Source of the DNA: Alkalinema sp. FACHB-956
GTDB taxonomy: Bacteria; Cyanobacteriota; Cyanobacteriia; Leptolyngbyales; Leptolyngbyaceae
NCBI RefSeq assembly: GCF_014697025.1
Contig: NZ_JACJRC010000001.1
Location: 776,778 to 840,777 of the forward strand
Length of the DNA stretch: 64,000 nucleotides
Reading direction: 5' to 3'
Program-made: the position numbers and the translations under genes
The notes under the pieces: generated by a model
Told to the model about the DNA's origin: nothing
Seen by the model: only the letters and a program-made list of their open reading frames with translations
Databases searched by the model: none
Shown: positions 47,804 through 57,212 of the stretch, in pieces
How positions within the stretch are numbered: position 1 is the stretch's first letter
Layout of the letters: each line of letters begins with the position of its first letter

Positions 47804-50767
47804 TCAAGCTTCGTTATAGGCATCCATTGGTAAACAGGAGCAGACGAGATTCCGATCGCCGTAGGCATTGTCAATCCGATTCACTGCCGGGTAGAACTTA
47901 TTCTCCCGCGTCCAGTCCGTGGGGAAGATTGCCTGTTGCCGGGAATAGGGACGATTCCAGGCATCATCGATTAAATCCATCACAGTATGGGGCGCATTCT
48001 TCAGCACGTTGTTCTGGGCATCGACGTGACCGTTTTCAATGGCGCGAATTTCTTCCCGGATTGCAATCATCGCATCACAGAACCGATCTAACTCCTCCAG
48101 CGATTCACTTTCCGTTGGCTCCACCATGATGGTGCCTGCGACCGGCCAGGAAACGGTTGGCGGATGGAATCCGTAGTCAATCAGCCGTTTAGCGACATCA
48201 TCGACTTCGATGCCTGCGGACTTCTTGAACTGGCGCAAATCGATAATGCACTCGTGGGCCACGAGCCCCGATAGACCTTTATACAGCACGTCATAATGCC
48301 CTTCCAGACGCTTGGCGATGTAATTCGCATTCAGAATGGCGATTTTTGTGGCTTCCGTGAGTCCCGTGCCGCCCATCATGGCAATGTACATCCAGGAAAT
48401 CGGCAGAATGCTGGAACTGCCCCAGGGAGCCGCAGATACCGCCCCGATCGCTTGGTCTTGCCCGACTGGAATGACCGTGTGTCCCGGCAAAAAGGGAGCC
48501 AAATGCGCGGCCACCCCGATCGGCCCCATGCCAGGGCCACCGCCGCCGTGGGGAATGCAGAAGGTTTTGTGCAGGTTTAAGTGGCAGACATCCGCGCCAA
48601 AATCTCCGGGACGGCACAGTCCGACCTGCGCGTTCATGTTGGCCCCATCCATGTAAACCTGGCCGCCGTTGGCATGGATGATGGCGCAAATTTCCTGAAT
48701 GCCCGACTCAAACACGCCATGGGTAGACGGATAGGTGACCATCAGGGCTGATAACGTTTCCCGATACTGCTCTGCCTTGGCCCGTAAATCCACAATATCA
48801 ATATTGCCATCCCCATCGCAATTCACTGGAACCACTTTCATCCCAGCCATCACGGCACTGGCGGGATTGGTGCCATGGGCGGAGGTGGGAATTAAACAAA
48901 TGGTGCGATCGCGATCGTCACGACTTTCGTGATAGGCCCGAATCACTAGCAATCCGGCGTATTCCCCTTGGGAGCCGGCATTGGGTTGGAGCGAAATCGC
49001 GGCAAAGCCCGTGACTTCCGCTAACCACTGTTCCAGCTGGTTAAACAGAATTTGATATCCTTCCGTTTGCTCTACTGGGGCAAAGGGATGGATTTGACCA
49101 AACTCGGGCCATGTTACGGGAATCATCTCCGCCGTTGCATTCAGCTTCATCGTGCAGGAGCCTAAGGGAATCATCGCACTGGTTAAGGACAAATCCCGTT
49201 TCTGTAAGCGATACATGTACCGCAGTAATTCCGTTTCTGAATGATGGGTGTTGAAAACGGGGTGGGTCAGAAAGGCGGAGGTGCGGGCTAAGGACGGCAC
49301 GATCGAGGAAACCGCTGGCAAGGTTTCTACCGTTTGTCCAGCAAACACTTCCAGTAAATCTAAAATATCCCGTTCGGATGTGGCTTCATCCAAGGCAATG
49401 CCGATCGATCCATCGGCAAACTGTCGCACGTTAATCTTGCGTTCCGCTGCCCGATCGAGAATGGCTTGGGTCAGATCGCCCACTTGCACCCGAATCGTGT
49501 CGAAGAAACTTTCGGAAACCAGGGTAAAGCCTTGGCCCTTGAGTCCTTCCATCAAAGTGTTGGCTAAGTTGTGTACCCGCTGGGCGATCGCTTGCAACCC
49601 TGCGGCTCCGTGGTACACGGCATACATGCTGGCAATCACTGCCAACAGAACCTGGGCGGTGCAAATGTTGCTGGTGGCTTTATCGCGGCGAATGTGCTGC
49701 TCCCGAGTTTGCAGCGACAACCGCAGTGCCCGTTGACCCCGCGCATCCCGCGACACCCCCACCAAGCGCCCTGGAATTTGCCGTTTGTAGGCATCCTTGG
49801 TGGCGAAATAGGCGGCGTGGGGGCCACCGTAGCCAAAGGGGACACCGAAGCGTTGGGTATTGCCCACGGCGATGTCTGCCCCAAATTCCCCCGGCGGAGT
49901 GAGCAAGGTCAGCGCCAAGATGTCGGCGACGACGGTGACTAAGCCCCCTGCGGCATGGACGCGATCGCAGAAGGTGCGGTAGTCGTAAATGGTGCCGTCG
50001 GTGGCGGGATAGGACACCAGTGCGCCAAAGATGGGCGTGCTGTTATCCAAGCTACGATGATCGCCGACGATGACCTCAATGCCCAGGGGGAGGGCACGGG
50101 TTTGAATGACATCGATCGTTTGGGGATGGCATGTTTCCGACACAAAAAAGGCTTTGGCTCCAGTTTTGTTGAGTCCGTAGCTCATGGCCATGGCTTCCGC
50201 TGCCGCCGTGCCTTCATCCAGCAGCGAGGCATTGGCAATCTCTAGCCCCGTCAGGTCAATCACCAGGGTTTGGAAGTTGAGCAGGGCTTCGAGGCGACCC
50301 TGGGAAATTTCCGGTTGGTAGGGCGTGTACTGGGTATACCAGGCTGGATTCTCCAGAATGTTGCGTAGGATGACCGGGGGCGTGATGCAGTTGCTGTAGC
50401 CCATGCCAATGAACGATCGATACACTTGGTTTTTGGCAGCGATCGCCTTCAAGTCTGCTAGGGCTTCATATTCCGATCGGGCTTTGCCAATTTGTAGCGA
50501 TCGCTTCAGACGAATTTCTGTGGGGACTGCTGCATCCATCAACCCATTTAACGAGTCATAGCCAAGCTGTTGCAGCATTTTCTGCACATCCGCTGTCCGG
50601 GGTCCCAAATGGCGATCGGCGAAACTATCGGTATAGGCCAGGTTGGAACTTTTGCCCGTGGCCCGGAACCCGCTGTTTCCATGGCCATTGTTAGGGTTAT
50701 ATTCAGCAGAAGCTGATTCAGCCGGGGCTTGCAGGGAAGAAGAAATAGGCTCTGACATGGACTTCAT
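47804..50767 (-). CDS. gcvP: Glycine dehydrogenase (decarboxylating), P protein
   Basis: 987 residues, homodimeric bacterial type, full length. The N- and C-terminal halves are both PLP-fold. The PLP lysine is Lys734 in [24 protein letters not shown], and the glycine-rich loop is GTNPASA. The enzyme decarboxylates glycine and passes the aminomethyl group to lipoyl-GcvH; in cyanobacteria it works in photorespiratory glycine use. A second Met at 50758 (MSEP) is a possible start. It lies in the same direction as the methyltransferase and gcvH, but a 190-bp spacer separates it. gcvT is not in the window. Confidence 0.97.
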   Translation of the reverse strand: MKSMSEPISSSLQAPAESASAEYNPNNGHGNSGFRATGKSSNLAYTDSFADRHLGPRTADVQKMLQQLGYDSLNGLMDAAVPTEIRLKRSLQIGKARSEYEALADLKAIAAKNQVYRSFIGMGYSNCITPPVILRNILENPAWYTQYTPYQPEISQGRLEALLNFQTLVIDLTGLEIANASLLDEGTAAAEAMAMSYGLNKTGAKAFFVSETCHPQTIDVIQTRALPLGIEVIVGDHRSLDNSTPIFGALVSYPATDGTIYDYRTFCDRVHAAGGLVTVVADILALTLLTPPGEFGADIAVGNTQRFGVPFGYGGPHAAYFATKDAYKRQIPGRLVGVSRDARGQRALRLSLQTREQHIRRDKATSNICTAQVLLAVIASMYAVYHGAAGLQAIAQRVHNLANTLMEGLKGQGFTLVSESFFDTIRVQVGDLTQAILDRAAERKINVRQFADGSIGIALDEATSERDILDLLEVFAGQTVETLPAVSSIVPSLARTSAFLTHPVFNTHHSETELLRYMYRLQKRDLSLTSAMIPLGSCTMKLNATAEMIPVTWPEFGQIHPFAPVEQTEGYQILFNQLEQWLAEVTGFAAISLQPNAGSQGEYAGLLVIRAYHESRDDRDRTICLIPTSAHGTNPASAVMAGMKVVPVNCDGDGNIDIVDLRAKAEQYRETLSALMVTYPSTHGVFESGIQEICAIIHANGGQVYMDGANMNAQVGLCRPGDFGADVCHLNLHKTFCIPHGGGGPGMGPIGVAAHLAPFLPGHTVIPVGQDQAIGAVSAAPWGSSSILPISWMYIAMMGGTGLTEATKIAILNANYIAKRLEGHYDVLYKGLSGLVAHECIIDLRQFKKSAGIEVDDVAKRLIDYGFHPPTVSWPVAGTIMVEPTESESLEELDRFCDAMIAIREEIRAIENGHVDAQNNVLKNAPHTVMDLIDDAWNRPYSRQQAIFPTDWTRENKFYPAVNRIDNAYGDRNLVCSCLPMDAYNEA

Positions 50768-50822
50768 TCTTTGGGTGTAGGGAATTCAGGTCTCTATCCG
50801 GTTGTAACAGCGTATAACAAGT

Positions 50823-50853
50823 CTTTACCGATCGGGAACCTATCGGTATAAAG
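50823..50853. promoter_or_regulatory. Imperfect palindrome upstream of gcvP
   Basis: CTTTACCGAT (50823-50832) and ATCGGTATAAAG (50842-50853) form an inverted repeat with a 9-bp gap in the gcvP upstream spacer. It has no U tract on the minus strand, so an operator site is more likely than a terminator. No regulator is indicated. Confidence 0.35.
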
Positions 50854-50958
50854 GGATGGTAATTTTTTGGAATGGGATCCGTAAACCTTCGGAATAATAA
50901 AATTACCCTGCCTAAAGTAAATCACCCGGAACGTGGGAAGGCATCTGTAATTAAGTAA

Positions 50959-51672
50959 TTAATTGGAGCGGTAAAGCGATCGGAAATGGCGGGGACGGAG
51001 ACCTTCGGGATCTAATAAATCTTCTGACTCAGCTAGCAAAAATCCGGCTTGCTCGAAGGTTGCTAACTGCGATCGCGTCAGGGGAAACGGTGGGCCTGTG
51101 AGGGGATCAGTGTCCTCGCGGCCTCGGCAGATGACCAACAGTTCCCCACCCGGTGCGACCAACGGCGCGATCGCTTGCATAGCAGCGGTGTGCAGTTCCG
51201 GCGGCATTGCCTGGATCGTATAAATTTCCAGCACAAAGTCGAAGCGCTTGGCCCAATCGCTGGGTAGGTCAAACAGATCGGCCACTTGGTAATCAACCGA
51301 GGACTCGGGAAAGCGCTCTCGGCACCAAGCGATCGCCGTGGGAGACAGATCAAAAGCGGCTACTTGGAAACCCCGATCGGCCAAGACTTCCGCATCGTCC
51401 CCCAAGCCACAGCCGATAACCAAGGCAGACCGTCCAGCCGCAACGGGCGATCGGGTCGTCAACCAATCCTGGAACAACGGGTGGGGTTCACGATTGACCC
51501 AGGGAATCGCCTCTGGATTGCCATTGGCCGAAGCATAGAGCGCTTCAAACCAGGCTAGGGGCTGGTCGGTGTCTCGATAGGTTTGGGCTAGACTTTGTAC
51601 CTGCGATCGCAGCTGTTGACGATCAACATCTTGTTGGTCAAGCTCCTGCCGATCATCCTTGGCCTGACTCAT
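50959..51672 (-). CDS. Class I SAM-dependent methyltransferase
   Basis: 237 residues. SAM-binding motif I is LVIGCGLGDDAEVLADRG, motif II region AAFDLSPTAIAWCRERF, and motif III VADLFDLPSDW, then FDFVLEIYTIQAMPPE. This is the thiopurine-methyltransferase-like class of small-molecule methyltransferase. The N-terminal 20 residues are a Gln/Asp-rich repeat (DDRQELDQQDVDRQQLR). Only 8 bp separate it from the gcvH stop, so it is co-transcribed with gcvH. Substrate unknown. Confidence 0.88.
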   Translation of the reverse strand: MSQAKDDRQELDQQDVDRQQLRSQVQSLAQTYRDTDQPLAWFEALYASANGNPEAIPWVNREPHPLFQDWLTTRSPVAAGRSALVIGCGLGDDAEVLADRGFQVAAFDLSPTAIAWCRERFPESSVDYQVADLFDLPSDWAKRFDFVLEIYTIQAMPPELHTAAMQAIAPLVAPGGELLVICRGREDTDPLTGPPFPLTRSQLATFEQAGFLLAESEDLLDPEGLRPRHFRSLYRSN

Positions 51673-51680
51673 GGGGTGCC

Positions 51681-52070
51681 CTAGGCTCCTTCTACCATGG
51701 CACGGTAGGCATCCGCAGACAGCGCCGATTCCACCGCAGTTACATCACTGACTTCCACCTTGACCAGCCAGCCCTCTACGTAAGGATCCGCTTCTAACTG
51801 ATCCGGCGCATCCACCATGGCTGCATTGACATCGACCACCGTGCCGCTGACGGGGGATTTGAGATCCTCTACGGCTTTGACGGATTCGATCGTGCCAAAT
51901 TTCTCGCCTTGGGTGACGCTGCTGCCCGGTTCCGGCAGTTCCAGAAAGACAATATCGCCCAATTGATCGATCGCAAAGGCGGTGATGCCCACGGTGGCGA
52001 CGGAGCCATCTAACCGGACGTACTCATGGGTGTCGGTGTAGCGCAGATCTTCGGGGTATTCGAATGCCAT
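51681..52070 (-). CDS. gcvH: Glycine cleavage system H protein
   Basis: 129 residues from the ATG at 52070; a TTG 6 bases earlier gives the longer frame. The lipoylated Lys65 is in [18 protein letters not shown], within the usual lipoyl fold ([32 protein letters not shown]). It carries the aminomethyl group between GcvP and GcvT. First gene of the minus-strand run gcvH-methyltransferase-gcvP; its upstream is a G-rich tract on the opposite strand. Confidence 0.96.
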   Translation of the reverse strand: MAFEYPEDLRYTDTHEYVRLDGSVATVGITAFAIDQLGDIVFLELPEPGSSVTQGEKFGTIESVKAVEDLKSPVSGTVVDVNAAMVDAPDQLEADPYVEGWLVKVEVSDVTAVESALSADAYRAMVEGA

Positions 52071-52119
52071 AGCCAACTCTCGCGATCAAACAGTGGTCTT
52101 TCAAAAGTGTACCGCTCGT

Positions 52120-52231
52120 TGGGGGAATTGGGGAGTGGGGGAGTGGGAGTATGGGGAGTGGGAGGGTAGAAGTGTGGGAGCATGGGGAGTGGAAGGGTAG
52201 GAGGGTAGAAGGGTAGGTAGGGTGGGAGCTT
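52120..52231 (+). repeat. G-rich imperfect repeat tract with G-quadruplex potential
   Basis: Over 110 bp of GGGGAGTGGGAG-like and GGAGGGTAGAAGGG-like repeats on the plus strand. It opens with runs of 5, 4, 5 and 3 Gs separated by 3-5 bases (52121-52147), and continues with many further GGG runs. It lies between divergent gcvH and the 52319 gene. Confidence 0.85.
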
Positions 52232-52318
52232 CTATCTTCACAGGTTTCTCATCCCCCGGATCTAAGGTGATGACGTGGACTGGGAAGGAGAACATTTAGC
52301 GGCGGAGGATATTTAGCG

Positions 52319-53203
52319 ATGGTTGTCTATTTTCTGTTGATGCTTCTTCTTCTTGGTGTTGTCGTTCTAATTACGATCGCGCTGATATTGTTGATGGGCT
52401 TACGGTCTCATAATCGTCGCGTTGCCCGAAAAATTTGGCGTCGTTTGCAATCGCCACCGCAATCTACGAAGTTTCATCCTGCGATGGTGGCTGGGTTGCC
52501 AATGCCTGTGCAGCGCTACTTTCTCCATGCGATCGCACCGGGAACGCCGATCGCGACTTCAGTGGATCTGAAGATGCAAGGTCGGTTTCGATTTAGTTTG
52601 ACTCATCCTTGGATATCGATGCAGGCCAAGGAATTATTGTCACGTCGGGGATTTATTTGGCAAGCGACGATCGGGCGGGGATTATCGCAATTTCAGGGCG
52701 CTGACTATTACTACGAGCGTCGGGGTCGAATGCAATTTGCCCTCGGGGGATTGCTGCCGATCGTGGATGTGCAAACGGCGGATACGGCGCGATCGGCCAT
52801 CGGTCGTTTGGCGGTGGAGTTGATGTGGTTGCCGACGGCGCTTTTGCCGCAGCAGGGTGTGGAATGGCGGGCGATCGATGACAACTTTTTGGAAGCGCAA
52901 TTAACGATCGACGATGAACCCGTCAAACTCACGTTTCAGATTGATGCGGAGGGTAGGTTGCTGGCGGGTTCGGGGCTGCGCTGGGGCGATCAAACCAGCG
53001 ATCGGCATTGGGATTATTTGCCCATGGGCGGCTACTGTTCTGCCGAATGCACCTTCGCTGGGGTGACGATTCCGACCCAAGTGAGCGTTGGCTGGCACTT
53101 CGGTACTGAGCAATTTTTTGAATTTTTCCAAGCGACGATCGACCAGGCTGATTTTTTTACTGCGAAGAGATTGCATGAATTACCAGTAATGCCGGTGAGT
53201 TAA
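52319..53203 (+). CDS. Membrane-anchored DUF6544/DUF6920-like protein
   Basis: 294 residues. One N-terminal transmembrane segment (about 3-30, FLLMLLLLGVVVLITIALILLMG), then a large beta-rich domain: LPMPVQRYFLHAIAPGTPIATSVDLKMQGRFR, RRGFIWQATIG, GRLAVELMWLPTALLPQ, GWHFGTEQFFEF. This pattern is shared by a bacterial family of uncharacterised membrane proteins (DUF6544/DUF6920, named with reserve). Divergent from gcvH; G-rich repeats lie in its upstream region. Confidence 0.78.
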   Translation: MVVYFLLMLLLLGVVVLITIALILLMGLRSHNRRVARKIWRRLQSPPQSTKFHPAMVAGLPMPVQRYFLHAIAPGTPIATSVDLKMQGRFRFSLTHPWISMQAKELLSRRGFIWQATIGRGLSQFQGADYYYERRGRMQFALGGLLPIVDVQTADTARSAIGRLAVELMWLPTALLPQQGVEWRAIDDNFLEAQLTIDDEPVKLTFQIDAEGRLLAGSGLRWGDQTSDRHWDYLPMGGYCSAECTFAGVTIPTQVSVGWHFGTEQFFEFFQATIDQADFFTAKRLHELPVMPVS

Positions 53204-53239
53204 TGAGCCCTATTGAAGCGATAGACTAGAAACGGGAAT

Positions 53240-53330
53240 GCAGACCATTAAACGCATACAATCAACTAAACCCATACAATTAAATAAACCCATACAATCC
53301 GCTCAATAAACCCATACAATCCACACAACC
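53240..53330 (+). repeat. Imperfect CCCATACAAT repeats
   Basis: About five copies of AAACCCATACAAT-like words with spacing of 16-22 bp in a short AT-rich spacer. It appears built by slippage. Confidence 0.7.
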
Positions 53331-53358
53331 GAGCTAAAAAACGCAACGGAACAAGCCA

Positions 53359-53958
53359 GTGAAACCCACCAAGTCAACTAAAACTGCAAAATCAGCTAAA
53401 CAAACTAAAACCGCAAAATCCAGTCCAAAGTCCTCTCCTCCCGATGCGATCGCCGATCGCCCCAGTAACCCAGCCGCGATGTCACCCACCAGTGGGCTGT
53501 ATACCCTGGATGTTTTTATTCTAGATGGGCCTGTGACGGAGGATTTTGTTGAAGAAAATCCGGAAATTTCCCGAAGGATCGAAATCAAAGGCAATCAAAC
53601 CCTGGCCGATCTCCACAAAATTCTCTTTAAAGCCTTCGATCGAGAAGAAGATCATTTGTACGAATTTCAGGTGGGTGGTCAAGGCCCCAATGATCCTGCG
53701 GCAAAATGTTATGGCGTACCCCAGTCCGCTAGCCGTAGGAAAGCTAAGACACAGTCTGTGCAGGACGTGGCCAGTACCCCGATCGCCAGTTTGGGGTTGT
53801 CTGTGGATGATGCCTTTGGCTATTGGTTTGATTTTGGTGATGACTGGTGGCATCAAGTCAATGTGATTTCGATTAGCCAACCGGAACCCAACACCCAGTA
53901 TCCCAGAATTACCCAGCGGGTTGGGGCCAGCCCTCCCCAATATGCCGATTTTGGTTAA
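53359..53958 (+). CDS. pRiA4b ORF-3-like / IS1096 passenger TnpR-like protein
   Basis: 199 residues from a GTG. The first 38 residues are Lys/Thr/Ser-rich repeats (KPTKSTKTAKSAKQTKTAKSS), and the ATG at 53479 could be the true start. The core begins LYTLDVFILDGPV, continues IKGNQTLADLHKILFKAFDREEDHLYEFQVGG, and ends FGYWFDFGDDWWHQVNVISI, the domain first seen in plasmid pRiA4b ORF-3 and in IS1096. The domain is now found in many chromosomal genes; function unknown. Single gene, converging on the transporter gene. Confidence 0.82.
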   Translation: MKPTKSTKTAKSAKQTKTAKSSPKSSPPDAIADRPSNPAAMSPTSGLYTLDVFILDGPVTEDFVEENPEISRRIEIKGNQTLADLHKILFKAFDREEDHLYEFQVGGQGPNDPAAKCYGVPQSASRRKAKTQSVQDVASTPIASLGLSVDDAFGYWFDFGDDWWHQVNVISISQPEPNTQYPRITQRVGASPPQYADFG

Positions 53959-53991
53959 TGCGGATTTTGCTTAAAGGCGGGCTAAGGGTGC

Positions 53992-55740
53992 TTAGAAACT
54001 GTAGCCTACGCTGAAATGGACGCCTTCATCTTGAGCGTTATTGCCCTTGCCGCTCCATTGCACCAACGGTCGAGCATAGTCCGCCCGCACGATCATGCGG
54101 GGAATAGGTTCCCAAATCAGCCCCAGCCCGATCGAAGCCAGAAAGGTTTCGCCCGTCAGTTTGTTGGGATTGTCCGATCGGCTCCACACTGCGCCCATGT
54201 CAAAAAAGGGCACCAGTTGAATCATGGGACTGCCCGCCGCATCCCGTTTCACAACGATGCGATCTTCCAAGGAAAAGCGCACTCCGTTATCCCCCGATCG
54301 GGCATTTTGGCGATAGCCTCGCAGGGATTGGCCGCCCCCAATGACAAACTGCTGGGACGGCAGCAAGGTATCTGGCGTCAGTTGCAGATCCAATTGCGCG
54401 ATCAACAGGTTGCTGGGGCCGATCTGTTGTACCCGTTGGATTTGGCCTAACCAACTGAAAAATTGGCCATCGGGCACTGCACCGGAATTGGTTGTGGCAT
54501 CGAAAATATTCAAGCCCAGACTGAACTGCGATCGAAAGGCCCAAGCCCCAAAGGGTTCCCGCTTGACAAAATCCTGGCCAAACTTGAGCACCCGTGTTTT
54601 GGTCGTGCCATCGGCCTCCGCTCCAATCCCAAAGGGAAAGGGCTGGTTATCAAACAAAAACGTCTGACCATCTTGAAAAGCAAACCCCAGGGAGAGGGCA
54701 AATTCCTGGCGAGGGCTGCGGCTCAGCGGTTGACGATAGCTGATTTCATACAGGGCATTGTTACTCCGAATGCCAAAGGCGGAAAAATCGGGATCAATGA
54801 TTTTGCTACGGCTGGGGGCAATCCGCAGTTGCAAGGTTCCATTCATCGGATTCAGCGGCAGTCGATAGCCGAAGTCAAAGGCATTGGAACCGCCCTGGGT
54901 CGATCGATAGTAGGACGCAGTCAGTTCGTCGCCCCAACCCGTCGGATTGCGGTAGCTCAGGACGGCTCCAATGCGATCGGCTCCTACGCTGGGGGGTGAC
55001 AGGTTATCCGCCCCCACAAAACCATGGAACGCCGGTTCTTCCTTGACCAGCACAGACAAAATACTTTGTCCCAATCCAGTTCCCGGTTTGAGGCTGGCTT
55101 CCACATTGGTGAATAGCGGATCAAGCTTGAGCAGACGCAGTTGGTCTTCGAGGGCGTCTTTGTTAAGGGGGGCTGTGGCTCCCAGGCGGATGCGACCTTC
55201 GACATAGGCGGGTTTGACGTTTTCCAAGCCGCGAATGTCTACTTTTTCCAGCGATCCTTCAATCACACGGACTTTAACAATGCCATCGGCGATGGTTTGT
55301 TCTTCCAACACCGCGCGGGAGGTGATGTAACCCCGATCGAGGTATTTCTGCGTCATTTGATCGACCAGCGATCGCAGTTCCTCAAAGGTCACCGATCGGC
55401 CTTCCACGGTTTTGACCAGAGCGTCCCAATCGCGATCGGCAAAAATGGTGCTGCCCTGAATGACAATTTTGCGGACGGGAATGGTAATGGCTGGGGCTGG
55501 AGTGCTGGGCGCTGGGCTAGGCGTTGGGGGTGGCAACGTGGGCTGAACGCTGGGTAACGGTTGCGGGGTGGGCAGGGGTTGGTTGAAACGATCTCGATCG
55601 GTGCTGGGTTTGGGCAAGGAGGTTTGCGCTCTGACCGCAGAGGTCATCAGCAGACAACCTGCGAGACAACCTGCGAGATAACCCGTGAGACAGCCCGTTG
55701 CGAGGAGATATAGCTGGGAAAAGGCAGAGCGCAGAATCAT
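53992..55740 (-). CDS. TpsB/FhaC-type two-partner-secretion outer-membrane transporter
   Basis: 582 residues. N-terminal signal-like region with a 12-bp-coded repeat (CLTGYLAGCLAGCL), Pro-rich linker, POTRA domains (about 100-245; VRKIVIQGSTIFADRDWDALVKTVEGR, KVRVIEGSLEKVDIRGLENV), and a 16-strand porin barrel (about 260-582) with the conserved GGGQSLRGYRQN motif in FVIGGGQSLRGYRQNARSG, and terminal Phe (FSVGYSF). It exports haemagglutinin-type TpsA proteins such as the one at the left edge of the window. No TpsA gene is adjacent here, so pairing is inferred. Confidence 0.92.
   Translation of the reverse strand: MILRSAFSQLYLLATGCLTGYLAGCLAGCLLMTSAVRAQTSLPKPSTDRDRFNQPLPTPQPLPSVQPTLPPPTPSPAPSTPAPAITIPVRKIVIQGSTIFADRDWDALVKTVEGRSVTFEELRSLVDQMTQKYLDRGYITSRAVLEEQTIADGIVKVRVIEGSLEKVDIRGLENVKPAYVEGRIRLGATAPLNKDALEDQLRLLKLDPLFTNVEASLKPGTGLGQSILSVLVKEEPAFHGFVGADNLSPPSVGADRIGAVLSYRNPTGWGDELTASYYRSTQGGSNAFDFGYRLPLNPMNGTLQLRIAPSRSKIIDPDFSAFGIRSNNALYEISYRQPLSRSPRQEFALSLGFAFQDGQTFLFDNQPFPFGIGAEADGTTKTRVLKFGQDFVKREPFGAWAFRSQFSLGLNIFDATTNSGAVPDGQFFSWLGQIQRVQQIGPSNLLIAQLDLQLTPDTLLPSQQFVIGGGQSLRGYRQNARSGDNGVRFSLEDRIVVKRDAAGSPMIQLVPFFDMGAVWSRSDNPNKLTGETFLASIGLGLIWEPIPRMIVRADYARPLVQWSGKGNNAQDEGVHFSVGYSF
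55650..55697 (-). repeat. 12-bp tandem repeat in the TpsB signal-peptide region
   Basis: Four units of 12 bp (CGAGACAACCTG type) at 55650, 55662, 55674 and 55686, in frame. They encode the repeated CLAG/YLAG/CLTG tetrapeptides of the signal sequence core. Confidence 0.85.
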
Positions 55741-56441
55741 AGGAGAGGATCAGTTGAACAGGGCAATAAGCAGAGAAATTGCTTGAATTTAGCTAAAAAA
55801 ACTCAGTTTTACAACTAAATCGTGGCGCAATATTCCAAGGCGTAGCTCAGTTTAGGTTAGCCAGCCTTTTAGGTCAGCCAGCCTTAGAATACTCGAATTA
55901 TGCAGGATTGTATCGGGTCATGATGGGTTCAAAAACAATTGTTGCAGAGATGCTCTAACGGGCAGGTTTGCATAACTCTCAACGGGCTGTAGTTAAATGA
56001 ATTTCAAGGCCGATTTTCCGAAATGGCCCCCCATCCTGTTGTAGGCTTCCCTGCCCCCGGTCCTTTCTCTCAATTAAATCGATACTGACCTGAGCGGCCT
56101 ACAGTCCAGCCCCTAGGCAAGCTATTAGGCAAGCTATAGTTCGTCATTCCACCAAGGGTACCTGCCCCCGCCATTTCGTCCTCAATCGTAATTCCGATCT
56201 CCCTCGATCGGGTGGTTGGATGTTGCCTTCAAGGGGGAGCTAGGAAAGTGTTTTCATGCTTTGAATCTGTTCGATCTGATGCCCGATCGCGATGTTAGTT
56301 TTGGCCTGTGGGTTAGTGGGCAGCCTTGGCATGACTTTGTGCGATTTTTGTGCGATCGCAGAAGCAGTGGTTGGCGTTTAAAAATTGTTTGACCTAGGCG
56401 ATCTTGAACCTAGGTGATTTCTAAATTCTGGAACGGTTGTT
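55741..56441. other. 700-bp gene-free spacer with possible structured RNA
   Basis: No credible gene on either strand. It holds short duplications (TTAGGTCAGCCAGCC-like words at 55851-55885; TAGGCAAGCTAT twice at 56114-56139). Paired elements are TGTAGGC (56040-56046) with GCCTACA (56096-56102), and GGCC-ATTT with AAATGGCC around 56008-56028. A folded RNA is possible but I see no terminator. The right end (56390-56440) is the probable promoter of the next gene. Confidence 0.3.
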
Positions 56442-57128
56442 ATGAACTACTTTTCGACCTTTATTGCGCTGTTGAAAGACCGTCAAAGTTTTTTGGAAGA
56501 AATCCACGATCGGGTGCAACTGGGACATAAAATTACGGCATTAATGCTTTGTAGTTTTCTGTGTTTTGCGGTGTATGGAGCCATTATTGGTTCCTTTCAC
56601 AGTCCATTACAGTCTCTTTCTTCAGCGATCAAGCTTCCCGCCCTATATCTGATTACCCTAACAGTGTGTTTGCCTGCGCTCTATGTATTCAACGCCTTGT
56701 TTGGCTCTCGGAAAACGATCGGCCAGCACTTTACCTATGTGCTGAGTGCTGCATCAGTTATTGCCCTACTGTTGTGTGGTTTTGCACCAGTGACGATGTT
56801 TTTTCTGATGACGTTAAGTGTAAAAGATTACTCTTTCTACTTGCTGCTTAACGTCACTATTTTTGCCATCACCGGCATTTTTGGCATTTCCTTTCTCTAT
56901 CAAGCGATGCGTCCAGTGGTGGATGGAGAAAAGGATGAAAATGTGAAAATTCGGACGAATATCCTAAAATTTTGGTTGGTACTCTATGGCTTTGTTGGCA
57001 GTCAATTAGGCTGGACGCTACGCCCCTTCTTTGGCTCGACCAATAGCTTTGAGTTGTTTCGCCCGAAGGAAGGTAATTTTTTAACGGGGGTTTGGACAGC
57101 GCTTCTCCATGTACTGGGTGGTGGCTAG
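56442..57128 (+). CDS. Multi-pass membrane protein (Yip1-like shape)
   Basis: 228 residues. About five membrane segments: roughly 30-52, 64-86, 97-122, 127-152 and 175-195. The N-terminus FIALLKDRQSFLEEIHDRVQLGHKI precedes the first helix. I do not recognise a specific family; it resembles proteins labelled actin-binding WH2 or Yip1-like in automated annotation. The gene is 84 bp before the next membrane gene, same strand. Confidence 0.72.
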   Translation: MNYFSTFIALLKDRQSFLEEIHDRVQLGHKITALMLCSFLCFAVYGAIIGSFHSPLQSLSSAIKLPALYLITLTVCLPALYVFNALFGSRKTIGQHFTYVLSAASVIALLLCGFAPVTMFFLMTLSVKDYSFYLLLNVTIFAITGIFGISFLYQAMRPVVDGEKDENVKIRTNILKFWLVLYGFVGSQLGWTLRPFFGSTNSFELFRPKEGNFLTGVWTALLHVLGGG

Positions 57129-57212
57129 TGTCAATAAGAGTGACTCAATAAGAGTGACTGAATTTGCAGGTGAGCCACGCAATTGTCCGATGCAAGCAGT
57201 GCGGAGTGCAGG

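Noticed and set aside
52077..52318. Glycine riboswitch upstream of gcvH
   Set aside because: The spacer is mostly G-rich repeats and lacks the paired aptamer pattern of glycine riboswitches.
53359..53958. pRiA4b ORF-3-like gene considered as part of a transposon
   Set aside because: No transposase, terminal inverted repeat or target duplication is seen around it; such domains are common as lone chromosomal genes.
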